Positions 48,625 to 55,969 of a stretch of DNA of 64,000 nt are shown here, one piece after another. The stretch comes from Alteromonas lipotrueae. GTDB taxonomy: Bacteria > Pseudomonadota > Gammaproteobacteria > Enterobacterales > Alteromonadaceae. The stretch lies in NCBI RefSeq assembly GCF_019249215.1, contig NZ_JAESDI010000008.1:237245-301244 (forward strand). The letters are read 5' to 3'. The translations under genes and the position numbers were made by a program. A model generated the notes under the pieces. The model searched no databases and was not told where the DNA came from. It saw nothing but the letters and a program-made list of their open reading frames with translations. The stretch's first letter is position 1. The number at the start of each line of letters is the position of its first letter.

Positions 48625-49433
48625 TGGAAAGATATGCAGAAATGTTTGCGCGCCTAGACGCAAAAAATGAAGGCGCTTTTGTTCCCTTCGTGATGATAGG
48701 CGACCCTGATTTAGCGCAATCTGAAGCGATAATTTGCCAATTGGTTGAAAGTGGTGCTGATGCACTAGAGCTTGGTATTCCCTATTCAGATCCAATCGCC
48801 GATGGCCCTACTATTCAAGCGGCGAGTATTCGTGCGCACAAAAGCAACGTTACAGTAGCTAAATGTTTTGAATTACTCACTCGCGTGCGTAGTAAGTACC
48901 CACAAGTGCCTATTGGTTTACTTCTTTACAGCAACCTAGTGATGGCACAGTCTATCGATGGCTTTTATAAAAAGGCCAGTGATGCAGGTGTAGATTCTAT
49001 TTTAGTTGCTGATGTACCTATTCGCGAAGCTGCACCATTCCAAAAAGCGGCTGATGCTAATGGAATATCACAAATTTTGATTGCTCCGCCGAATGCGACC
49101 GATGAAACCATGGAAAAAATTGGTGAGTACTCGAAAGGCTATACCTACCTATTAGGTAGAGCTGGGGTAACTGGCGCTGAAACTGCTGTAGAAATTCCTG
49201 CCGCTGAGTTGATTGCGAAACTAACGGCACACAAATGTGCACCTCCACTACTTGGGTTTGGTATTTCTACGCCAGCACAAGTAAAGTCGGCCATTGATGC
49301 TGGTGCAGCGGGCGCTATTTCAGGTTCAGCTACAGTGAACTTGATTGCAGCAAACCTAGATGACAACGATGCTATGCTAAGTGCATTGGGTGAGTTTGTG
49401 CAGTCTATGAAAGCCGCCACTGCTAAGGGTTAA
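48624..49433 (+). CDS. trpA: Tryptophan synthase alpha chain
   Basis: The 269-residue TIM barrel cleaves indole-glycerol phosphate. Catalytic Glu and Asp lie in [19 protein letters not shown] and VADVP; GFGISTP and the GSA segment bind the phosphate. It is coupled to trpB by a TAATG overlap, and AAGGAG for the next gene follows directly. Confidence 0.98.
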   Translation: MERYAEMFARLDAKNEGAFVPFVMIGDPDLAQSEAIICQLVESGADALELGIPYSDPIADGPTIQAASIRAHKSNVTVAKCFELLTRVRSKYPQVPIGLLLYSNLVMAQSIDGFYKKASDAGVDSILVADVPIREAAPFQKAADANGISQILIAPPNATDETMEKIGEYSKGYTYLLGRAGVTGAETAVEIPAAELIAKLTAHKCAPPLLGFGISTPAQVKSAIDAGAAGAISGSATVNLIAANLDDNDAMLSALGEFVQSMKAATAKG

Positions 49434-49444
49434 GGAGTCATTAT

Positions 49445-49744
49445 ATGCTTTATATGATTTGTGCTACCGATGTGGCAAACAGTTTGGAAAATCGTTTAGC
49501 GGCCCGCCCTGCGCATTTAGCACGTTTAAATACGTTAAAAGATGAAGGTAGGTTAGTTATAGCTGGCCCCTTCCCTGCTATCGACAGTCCAGACCCGGGC
49601 CCAGCTGGTTTTACAGGTTCATTGGTGGTTGCAGAATTTGAATCGCTAGAAGCGGCGCAAACTTGGGCAGATGCCGACCCGTATATTGAAGCGGGTGTTT
49701 ACGAAAGTGTAATTGTTAAACCTTACAAGAAAGTGCTTCCTTAG
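49445..49744 (+). CDS. yciI: YciI family protein
   Basis: The 99-residue protein has the YciI (ferredoxin-like, muconolactone-isomerase-type) fold, with the conserved R-x-x-H-L start [24 protein letters not shown] and the Asp in [16 protein letters not shown]. Family members have been proposed to be small enzymes or chaperone-like; the role is uncertain. It is 11 nt after trpA and ends the trp transcript. E. coli yciI also lies near trp. Confidence 0.93.
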   Translation: MLYMICATDVANSLENRLAARPAHLARLNTLKDEGRLVIAGPFPAIDSPDPGPAGFTGSLVVAEFESLEAAQTWADADPYIEAGVYESVIVKPYKKVLP

Positions 49745-49888
49745 CGGTCACTCTCAGCGGTTATCGATTTGTGCCTACTTTACGTTTTGTTGTAACTAGT
49801 AAAGGTACAGTAGCAATCGTGATGTTAACTGACTCGGCCTCATGAATAGCGAGCGTCAATTGAGCACTCAGCTTCGATTACTGCTCAT

Positions 49889-49934
49889 AAAAAAGCCTGA
49901 GAGAAATGCTAACGCATTCCTTTCAGGCTTTTTT
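49889..49934. terminator. Intrinsic terminator ending the trp-yciI operon
   Basis: AAAAAAGCCTGA (49889-49900) pairs with TCAGGCTTTTTT (49923-49934), and an inner AATGC/GCATT stem extends it. T-runs on both strands allow it to serve convergent transcription. Confidence 0.85.
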
Positions 49935-49949
49935 GTGTGCGAATCTAAA

Positions 49950-49985
49950 TTGGACACACACTTCAATCTAAATTGGACACACACT
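49950..49985 (-). repeat. Two direct AGTGTGTGTCCAA motifs (minus orientation)
   Basis: Copies at 49950-49962 and 49973-49985 read TTGGACACACACT on the plus strand and are spaced 23 nt start to start. They share flanks (AAATTGG; TCTAAATT before both). They lie between the yciI terminator and the end of the convergent stress-protein gene. Confidence 0.9.
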
Positions 49986-50001
49986 CATTTGAGCATTCTA
50001 G

Positions 50002-50466
50002 CTACAAAGTCACTTTGTCGTGTTCACCCATTTCATCAGGTGAAATGGTTTTGCCGGTCATCAATTTAAACATTCCTTTAAGGGATGGGTCAGCCTCCCA
50101 AATCTCGGCATCCGCCAAATTAAATCGCAGCATGAGTAAATTCGGATCGTCCTTACCCTTCTCGTACCAAGCTTCTACGCCGTTAGACCAATACTTGTCG
50201 ATAATATCTTGGCGAGTTTCCTGAACCAATGTTCCGCGAATACATGCGAACACATCATGCCCTTTTGATGAAAACTGTACCATGGCTTCGCCACCTTCAG
50301 CGATGCGATTATCTTTAGTGGTGTAAAACCAAAATTCGCTATTAGCATGCTTATCGAGCTGGGCACGCATTGGTTCAGCGTGCGTGTTTTTACTAATAAG
50401 GCTAACCATTACATTTGGACTGCTAGACATAGCTTCCCACATTGCCGTTTTAATATCGTGCGACAT
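50002..50466 (-). CDS. Pyridoxamine 5'-phosphate oxidase-like / general stress protein 26 family
   Basis: The 154-residue protein has the FMN-binding split-barrel pattern of the general-stress-protein-26 and BLI-3 group, including PMRAQLDKHANSEFWFYTTKDNRI and WSNGVEAWYEKGKDDPNLLMLRFNLADAEIWEAD. Members bind flavins and are stress-related; catalysis is not defined. The true PdxH residues for pyridoxamine oxidation are not evident. It is a single-gene transcript. Confidence 0.85.
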   Translation of the reverse strand: MSHDIKTAMWEAMSSSPNVMVSLISKNTHAEPMRAQLDKHANSEFWFYTTKDNRIAEGGEAMVQFSSKGHDVFACIRGTLVQETRQDIIDKYWSNGVEAWYEKGKDDPNLLMLRFNLADAEIWEADPSLKGMFKLMTGKTISPDEMGEHDKVTL

Positions 50467-50676
50467 ATTGCCTCCGTTGCATACATTTGAATAAACTTAC
50501 CCAACTACAATTCACACTACGTGCCAGAAAAACCTCTAGATGCTACAGGTCTTACTAAGAAAGGGCTACATAGGCATCACGCTCTGTAAAAGAGTAAAAC
50601 ACTTGCTACTTCTACCTATAACCTATTCACTCTTGCAGTAAGTTTTTCACACCGACTAAGATTGGATGGACTAAGG

Positions 50677-50863
50677 TTGGACACACACTTAAATTCGAAA
50701 GGAAAGTTAGACACTCTCGTTAATTTAAGCCGCTTTATTCTTAGCCCTTCATATTGGACAGTCACTCAAGTACGAGTATCTTTTGTCACCCGAAAAGTTG
50801 AAATTAGAGTGTGTGTCCAATCTAGTACGTTGTTGAATTACTTGTCTGCTTAAGTGACTGTCT
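50677..50863. repeat. Cluster of AGTGTGTGTCC / AGTGACTGTCC motifs in mixed orientation
   Basis: Minus copies lie at 50677-50689 (exact) and 50754-50766 (TTGGACAGTCACT, sister form); a degenerate copy begins near 50707. Plus copies lie at 50808-50820 (exact) and 50853-50863 (AGTGACTGTCT). The arrangement is minus, minus, plus, plus. It is the only structure I see in the 534-nt gap 50467-51000, apart from the RBS before the PepSY gene. Confidence 0.85.
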
Positions 50864-51000
50864 CATATTCATTCTTATTATAGCTTTATGTACACGCACT
50901 ATTTGGCAAGGTAGACTTACACAGATATTCAGTAATGGTTCAGCTCAGGTCTCTATACTAGGTTCCTATCGGGCTTTGCCTGCTTTTTTGGTGAGGATAT

Positions 51001-51276
51001 ATGGTGAACATACTTCGCGCTGTAGCTTTGATGCTAGCACTGTTTATAGGCAGTGGTGGCAGTGCCTATGCACAGCAGGAAAAAAGTGGTGAGTTAAGTA
51101 AAAGCCAAGCTGTAGAACGCGCTCGAAAAGCCGAGTCAGGTCGTGTACTTCGCGTAAGCCAAACCAATCAAAAATACCGCGTTAAGGTGCTAAAGGAATC
51201 GGGGCGAGTTGTCTCTGTTGACGTAGACAAACGCTCTGGAAAAGTGAAAACATCTAAGAACAACTCAAAGGATTAA
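51001..51276 (+). CDS. PepSY-domain periplasmic protein
   Basis: The 91-residue protein has a signal peptide (about 1-24, SAYAQ) and one PepSY-type domain (SKSQAVERARKAESGRVLRVSQTNQKYRVKVLKESGRVVSVDVDKRSG). PepSY domains are often found beside PhoPQ-type systems and are thought to modulate sensor or peptidase activity. It lies 2 nt before the response regulator, so it is almost certainly part of that signalling unit. Confidence 0.88.
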   Translation: MVNILRAVALMLALFIGSGGSAYAQQEKSGELSKSQAVERARKAESGRVLRVSQTNQKYRVKVLKESGRVVSVDVDKRSGKVKTSKNNSKD

Positions 51277-51278
51277 CT

Positions 51279-51953
51279 ATGCGGATACTCATTGCTGAAG
51301 ACGACAGTCGCCTTCTAACCCAGCTTGATAGCCTATTACAACAACATGGCTACAGTGTAGATTTGGCCGACAACGGCGAGCATGCGCTTTATCAACTCAA
51401 TGAGTATGCCTACGACCTAGCTATTATTGATATCGGCTTACCTAAAATGGATGGCTTTGAAGTTATTCGAAAGGCAAGGCAAGAAGATATACGCTGCCCC
51501 GTACTTATTTTAACCGCTCGTGATCGCTGGCAGGAAAAAGTTGAAGGCTTGGATGCAGGAGCGGACGATTACCTTACCAAACCTTTTCACAATGAAGAGT
51601 TACTGGCAAGGGTTAAGGCGCTGATTCGCCGCGCCTCTGGACAGGCAAATCCTGTTATACAGTTCGGTCCTATTTCGCTGGACACGGTCGCTGAAGAAAT
51701 CACTGTAAATGATGCCCCTCTCGAGTTGACTGCGTACGAATACAAAGTCATGGAGTACTTAATGCTGAATCCGCAAAAAGTGGTCTCGAAAACAGAGTTA
51801 ACAGAGCACATTTACGACCAAGATTTTGATCTTGATAGTAACGTCATTGAAGTTTTTGTTGGCCGATTGCGTAAAAAGCTAGATCCAGAAAGTAGCTTTA
51901 AACCCATTGAAACCCTTCGCGGACGTGGGTATAGGATTAACCGTAACCTATGA
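51279..51953 (+). CDS. OmpR/PhoP-family response regulator
   Basis: The 224-residue regulator has an N-terminal receiver with IAEDDSRLL, phospho-acceptor Asp51 in AIIDIGLPKMDG, Thr/Ser in LTARD and Lys in LTKPF. The C-terminal winged helix reads ELTAYEYKVMEYLM and VGRLRKKLD...IETLRGRGYRI. It is most like PhoP/QseB. It sits between the PepSY gene and the PhoQ-like kinase. Confidence 0.93.
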   Translation: MRILIAEDDSRLLTQLDSLLQQHGYSVDLADNGEHALYQLNEYAYDLAIIDIGLPKMDGFEVIRKARQEDIRCPVLILTARDRWQEKVEGLDAGADDYLTKPFHNEELLARVKALIRRASGQANPVIQFGPISLDTVAEEITVNDAPLELTAYEYKVMEYLMLNPQKVVSKTELTEHIYDQDFDLDSNVIEVFVGRLRKKLDPESSFKPIETLRGRGYRINRNL

Positions 51954-51963
51954 AGCATAATCT

Positions 51964-53289
51964 ATGAAACAACTGTCGCTGAGAATAAGGAGCATTTTAT
52001 TAGCGATGGGCGTACTTGCCCTATTTGCACCGCTTACTGTGGTTATTTTAGATGACGCCTATACCACAAGTTTAACTCAAGCCAAGATGAGTGAACTTAG
52101 ACTCATGAACCTAGGGTTGCTGTCCGCTTTTGAGCTAGATGGCGATATTCCCTTTATGCCCGAGATTTTATACGAAGAGCAACTTAACTTGCCTGGCTCT
52201 GGTTACTTGGGCGTGATTGTTTTTCGCGGCCACGTAGTATGGCAGTCGGCTTCAGCGTTAGATTACACATTGCCAGCCCCAAATTTAAACATCAATGTGG
52301 GCAACGAACTTTTTGTTGAATCGTACATAGCCAATTTCGACAATAATACCGATTATTTCGCCTACGCGTTTACGGCTGAATTTGCCTCAGAAAGCAACTT
52401 CGAGCCAGTTCGTTTTTATATTTTTAATAATAAACACCTGTTTAATGAAGAGCGCGAAACCTTTATATCGGTGGTGTGGCGTTGGTTACTGATCCTATCC
52501 GGCGGTTTGCTTGTGTTGATAATTGTGGGTATCAGCCTTGTACTTATGCCAGTAAGAAAGCTTATTAGTGAAATATCACTTACCTCTAGCGGGCAGAAAC
52601 AACAGCTTGATGCGCACTACCCCGTTGAATTTAACCCATTGAAACAGTCAATCAACGAACTGATTAAATCTGAATCTCAGCAGCGTGCTCGTTATAAGAA
52701 TAGCTTGGGCGACCTTGCCCATAGTTTAAAAACGCCACTGGCTGTAGCATTAGGGGTTGAAAAGCTGCCCAAACAAGCTGTTGAATCTCTCAACCAAATT
52801 GACCAAATTATTCAACGCCAATTAAAACGTGCTAGTGCTGGTAAAACGGGGTGGCAAGCGGCTATTCCTCTGTTGCCTATTACGCAAAAAGTGGCTAACG
52901 CTATGGATAAAGTGTATCAACATAAGCAATTATCGATAACAATTGAAGCCATTAACAAGGTCGCTATAAAAGCCGACGAAACCGATATTATGGAAATGGT
53001 GGGTAACCTGTTAGACAACGCGTGTAAGGCTGCAGACTCAAAAGTGTTGGTTACGCTGACAAACGAAGGAAATTGGGCTGTGTTGACCATTGATGATGAT
53101 GGTCCCGGCGTACCTTCAGATAAGAAACAAGCCCTGTTAGAACGTGGGACACGATTAGATACTTACACCGACGGGCAAGGCATAGGTATGGCCTTAGTAA
53201 GCGATCTTATTGCAATATACCAAGGTAAATTGCTTATCGAGCGCGCCCCTATTGGCGGCGCTCGGTTTATTATCAAATTTCCGGTTTAA
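51964..53289 (+). CDS. PhoQ-like sensor histidine kinase
   Basis: The 441-residue kinase has two membrane segments (about 10-32 and about 175-197) flanking a periplasmic sensor. The dimerisation motif GDLAHSLKTPLAVALG (His253) and the N-box NLLDNACKAA closely match PhoQ. DDGPGVP and GQGIGMALVSDL complete the ATPase domain. PhoQ relatives sense divalent cations, acidity or cationic peptides; the periplasmic domain here is not obviously acidic, so the signal is open. Its TAA stop overlaps that of the convergent gene by 4 nt. Confidence 0.9.
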   Translation: MKQLSLRIRSILLAMGVLALFAPLTVVILDDAYTTSLTQAKMSELRLMNLGLLSAFELDGDIPFMPEILYEEQLNLPGSGYLGVIVFRGHVVWQSASALDYTLPAPNLNINVGNELFVESYIANFDNNTDYFAYAFTAEFASESNFEPVRFYIFNNKHLFNEERETFISVVWRWLLILSGGLLVLIIVGISLVLMPVRKLISEISLTSSGQKQQLDAHYPVEFNPLKQSINELIKSESQQRARYKNSLGDLAHSLKTPLAVALGVEKLPKQAVESLNQIDQIIQRQLKRASAGKTGWQAAIPLLPITQKVANAMDKVYQHKQLSITIEAINKVAIKADETDIMEMVGNLLDNACKAADSKVLVTLTNEGNWAVLTIDDDGPGVPSDKKQALLERGTRLDTYTDGQGIGMALVSDLIAIYQGKLLIERAPIGGARFIIKFPV

Positions 53290-54329
53290 GCTTTTCCTTT
53301 TTTATCGCCCGCACTAGACAATAACACTGCAAGCCATTGGCTTTCCTCTCGAGACTCTAGTGCTATTTTTACCACCATAGTAAGAGGCACAGAGAGTAGC
53401 ATTCCCACCGTACCCAATAACCATCCCCAGAAGATTAAAGACAAAAACACCACCAAAGTAGATAACCCCATACCTTTCCCCATCAGTCTTGGCTCTACCA
53501 TGTTTCCCATAATTGTATTAACTAAAACAAAACCTAACGCAGCCATGCCAGCTGAAGCTAAACCATATTGAACAAAAGCAATAAGTACCGCTGGAAGTGC
53601 AGCAATTATCGAACCTATGTTTGGGATGAAGTTCAACATGAATGCCAAAACAGCCCACAATAGAAAGTGGTCGATTCCCATCACATAAAGCCACGTACCG
53701 ATAATTAACCCAGTACCTAAACTCACCACGGTTTTAATAGCTAAATAACTATTTACAGAACGAATGAAACGGTCGATGTGTTTCAATTTCATATCCGGGT
53801 CTGACAATGCAATGTGTAGACGTTTTGGAATGCTGTCTGCCTCAAACAACATAAAAATAACCGTTAACAATATAAGGAATAAGTTCGACAATACGCCGCC
53901 CATACCGCTGATAAAATTGGTCGCTACTGACATCGCGGTGGCAGGATCTAAGTGTGTAGCAATCAGTTCTTGGTTAACGTTAATATTGTATTGTGCGAGT
54001 TTTTCTATAATCCACGAAAATTCGGTATCGAGCTGTTCCCTATATTGTGGAAGATTTTCTCTAAATTCCGTCATAGACTGTCCAACTAGGCCAGCAAGAA
54101 GAAATCCAAAGACTAGAATTATTAGTATTACTAAGGTGATAGAAAGCCATTTAGGCACGCCAAAACGTCCGGTCCAATGAATTATTGGGCTACAAGCAAT
54201 AGCGATAAATATTGATAAGAAAAAAGGTACCATAATCGTACTAGCGGACTTTATTCCCGCCATCACAACAACTAAACATGCGAGGACAATAAGTACTTTC
54301 GCTATGGGTGAGCGCAATTCCATGGACAT
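53286..54329 (-). CDS. AI-2E family transporter (YdiK/PerM-type membrane protein)
   Basis: The 347-residue protein has about eight hydrophobic segments and the family pattern (VPFFLSIFIAIACSPIIHW, LNFIPNIGSIIAALPAVLIAF, GNMVEPRLMGKGMGLSTLVVFLSLIFWGWLLG). The family was named for AI-2 export, but members also act as ion/H+ antiporters, so the substrate is unknown. The ATG at 54329 is followed two codons later by another ATG. Confidence 0.9.
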   Translation of the reverse strand: MSMELRSPIAKVLIVLACLVVVMAGIKSASTIMVPFFLSIFIAIACSPIIHWTGRFGVPKWLSITLVILIILVFGFLLAGLVGQSMTEFRENLPQYREQLDTEFSWIIEKLAQYNINVNQELIATHLDPATAMSVATNFISGMGGVLSNLFLILLTVIFMLFEADSIPKRLHIALSDPDMKLKHIDRFIRSVNSYLAIKTVVSLGTGLIIGTWLYVMGIDHFLLWAVLAFMLNFIPNIGSIIAALPAVLIAFVQYGLASAGMAALGFVLVNTIMGNMVEPRLMGKGMGLSTLVVFLSLIFWGWLLGTVGMLLSVPLTMVVKIALESREESQWLAVLLSSAGDKKGKA

Positions 54330-54404
54330 TTTTTTGCTTCATTCCTAATAAAAATCTCAAACACTTTACAGTGACTTATACATAACTACAAATACGAGAA
54401 TACA

Positions 54405-54773
54405 ATGACCTTCAACTTAGCCACAATTAAAATTAAAAACCTGAGATTGAGAACTTATATTGGTATTAACGAAGATGAAATCATCAATAAACAAGACGTT
54501 ATCGTTAATGTGAAGATTGATTACGATGCCCAAAGAGCGACAGACAGCGATAATATGGAAGACGCGTTAAACTATAAGGTGATTACCAAGGCCATCATTA
54601 AGCTGGTAGAGGACAACCGATTTTCATTGCTCGAAAAGCTCACCGCCGACGTATTAAGTTTGGCTGCTGAACACTCATCAGTACGTTACGCCGAAGTAGA
54701 GGTGGATAAGCCGCATGCACTGCGATTTTCTGATTCGGTGTCGCTAACGCTTTCGTGTAATAAAACCGGCTGA
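54405..54773 (+). CDS. folX: Dihydroneopterin triphosphate 2'-epimerase
   Basis: The 122-residue FolB/FolX-fold protein aligns with E. coli FolX rather than FolB, in particular [43 protein letters not shown] and [14 protein letters not shown]. It epimerises dihydroneopterin triphosphate to the monapterin form. It precedes yfcH, as in E. coli. Confidence 0.95.
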   Translation: MTFNLATIKIKNLRLRTYIGINEDEIINKQDVIVNVKIDYDAQRATDSDNMEDALNYKVITKAIIKLVEDNRFSLLEKLTADVLSLAAEHSSVRYAEVEVDKPHALRFSDSVSLTLSCNKTG

Positions 54774-54831
54774 TTATTTGTTGCACGACCTTTTATAAGC
54801 ACTTTTATAGTCACTCTTATAGGTACATTGT

Positions 54832-55728
54832 ATGAAAATTTTAATGTCAGGTGGCACAGGCCTCATCGGTAGCGCGTTCATTGAAAAGTTTAAAAGCGAG
54901 CATCAGTTTACTGTCATAACGAGATTCCCCAAAAAAGCTAAGCACCTGCTGGGTGGCAATGTATCGTTGGTTTCAGATGTGAGTGACATTGATGATATTG
55001 GAATTTTCGATGCCATCATCAATTTGGCGGGCGAACCCATTGCAGACAAACGTTGGACAGACACGCAAAAGCAAAGAATTTGCGATAGCCGATGGGATAT
55101 TACTTCTAAACTTGTCGCAAAAATTAATAGTGCGGGCACCCCACCACCTTTATTTATCTCTGGTTCAGCAATCGGCTTTTATGGAAGTAAAGGCAGTGTT
55201 GAGGTAACCGAGCAAACGCCCCCTCATGAAGAGTTCACCCACGATCTTTGTGCAAAATGGGAGGCTATCGCTACCTCTGTCGCTCGCGACGAAACGCGGG
55301 TATGTACGCTAAGAACCGGTGTAGTGTTAGCTAAAAATGGCGGTGCACTAGAGAAAATGGCACTGCCCTTCAAACTAGGATTGGGCGGCAAAATAGGAAA
55401 TGGTGAGCAGTATTTATCTTGGATCCACATTGAGGACATGGTGTCAGCTATTGCTTACCTACTTGAACATGATAGTTGCCATGGGGCGTTCAACCTTACG
55501 GCTCCATCACCTTCAACTAATAAATTCTTCTCGCAAACATTAGCAGAAACGCTTTCAAGGCCCTGCTTGTTTACCGTTCCAAGCTTTGTATTAAAAATAG
55601 CGATGGGTGAATCTTCTGACATGATTTTAAAAGGACAAAAAGTGCTACCTGAAAAGCTCGTAACCTCAGGCTACACGTTTGCTTACCCCACTTTGCAAAG
55701 TGCGTTGGAAGCAATTTATAAGCACTGA
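54832..55728 (+). CDS. yfcH: TIGR01777-type NAD-dependent epimerase family protein (YfcH)
   Basis: The 298-residue protein has an N-terminal Rossmann motif (MSGGTGLIGSAF), the family NLAGEPIADKRWT segment and SGSAIGFYG. The DUF1731 C-terminal region contains KVLPEKLVTSGYTFAYPTLQSALEAI. It belongs to the SDR39U1-like group with no firm substrate. It lies 58 nt downstream of folX, a conserved pairing. Confidence 0.92.
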   Translation: MKILMSGGTGLIGSAFIEKFKSEHQFTVITRFPKKAKHLLGGNVSLVSDVSDIDDIGIFDAIINLAGEPIADKRWTDTQKQRICDSRWDITSKLVAKINSAGTPPPLFISGSAIGFYGSKGSVEVTEQTPPHEEFTHDLCAKWEAIATSVARDETRVCTLRTGVVLAKNGGALEKMALPFKLGLGGKIGNGEQYLSWIHIEDMVSAIAYLLEHDSCHGAFNLTAPSPSTNKFFSQTLAETLSRPCLFTVPSFVLKIAMGESSDMILKGQKVLPEKLVTSGYTFAYPTLQSALEAIYKH

Positions 55729-55747
55729 CGCTTAATCGAAGGCTTAA

Positions 55748-55899
55748 TCGGACACACACTCTAACTTGAACCATCCGGCTTAATCGGACACAGAACGAAA
55801 TTGGACACACACTCAAAGTTAAGTGTGTGTCCAACATTTAATCGAGTGACTCGTACGACTATTTGTACCGATTTCAGATACTCACTTGAGTGACTGTCC
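55748..55899. repeat. Cluster of AGTGTGTGTCC motifs including a perfect 13-bp inverted pair
   Basis: Minus copies lie at 55748-55760 (TCGGACACACACT) and 55801-55813 (exact), with a partial copy near 55784 that shares the 14-bp GGCTTAATCGGACA with the first. Plus copies lie at 55822-55834 (exact) and 55889-55899 (AGTGACTGTCC). The exact minus and plus copies form a 13-bp stem with an 8-nt loop. They occupy the gap between yfcH and the convergent permease gene. Confidence 0.9.
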
Positions 55900-55969
55900 C
55901 TTTCATCCCGCTTTGATCTCCCTTAGGCATTAAAACAGTCTTTCCTAACTCTCGTTAGCTATACATCCT

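Noticed and set aside
49842..50224. Two overlapping plus-strand ORFs after yciI
   Set aside because: They read through the terminator, the motif copies and the antisense of the stress-protein gene; no family resemblance.
50662..50853. 63-codon plus-strand ORF in the 50.5-51.0 kb gap
   Set aside because: Its sequence is largely the translated motif repeats (LDTH, LDT) and it has no convincing RBS or family; treated as a by-product of the repeats.
55801..55834. Hairpin as intrinsic terminator between yfcH and ybbP
   Set aside because: No T-run follows on either strand; the stem is made wholly of the dispersed motif.
55571..55837. 88-codon minus-strand ORF over the yfcH end
   Set aside because: Mostly antisense of yfcH plus motif repeats; no support.
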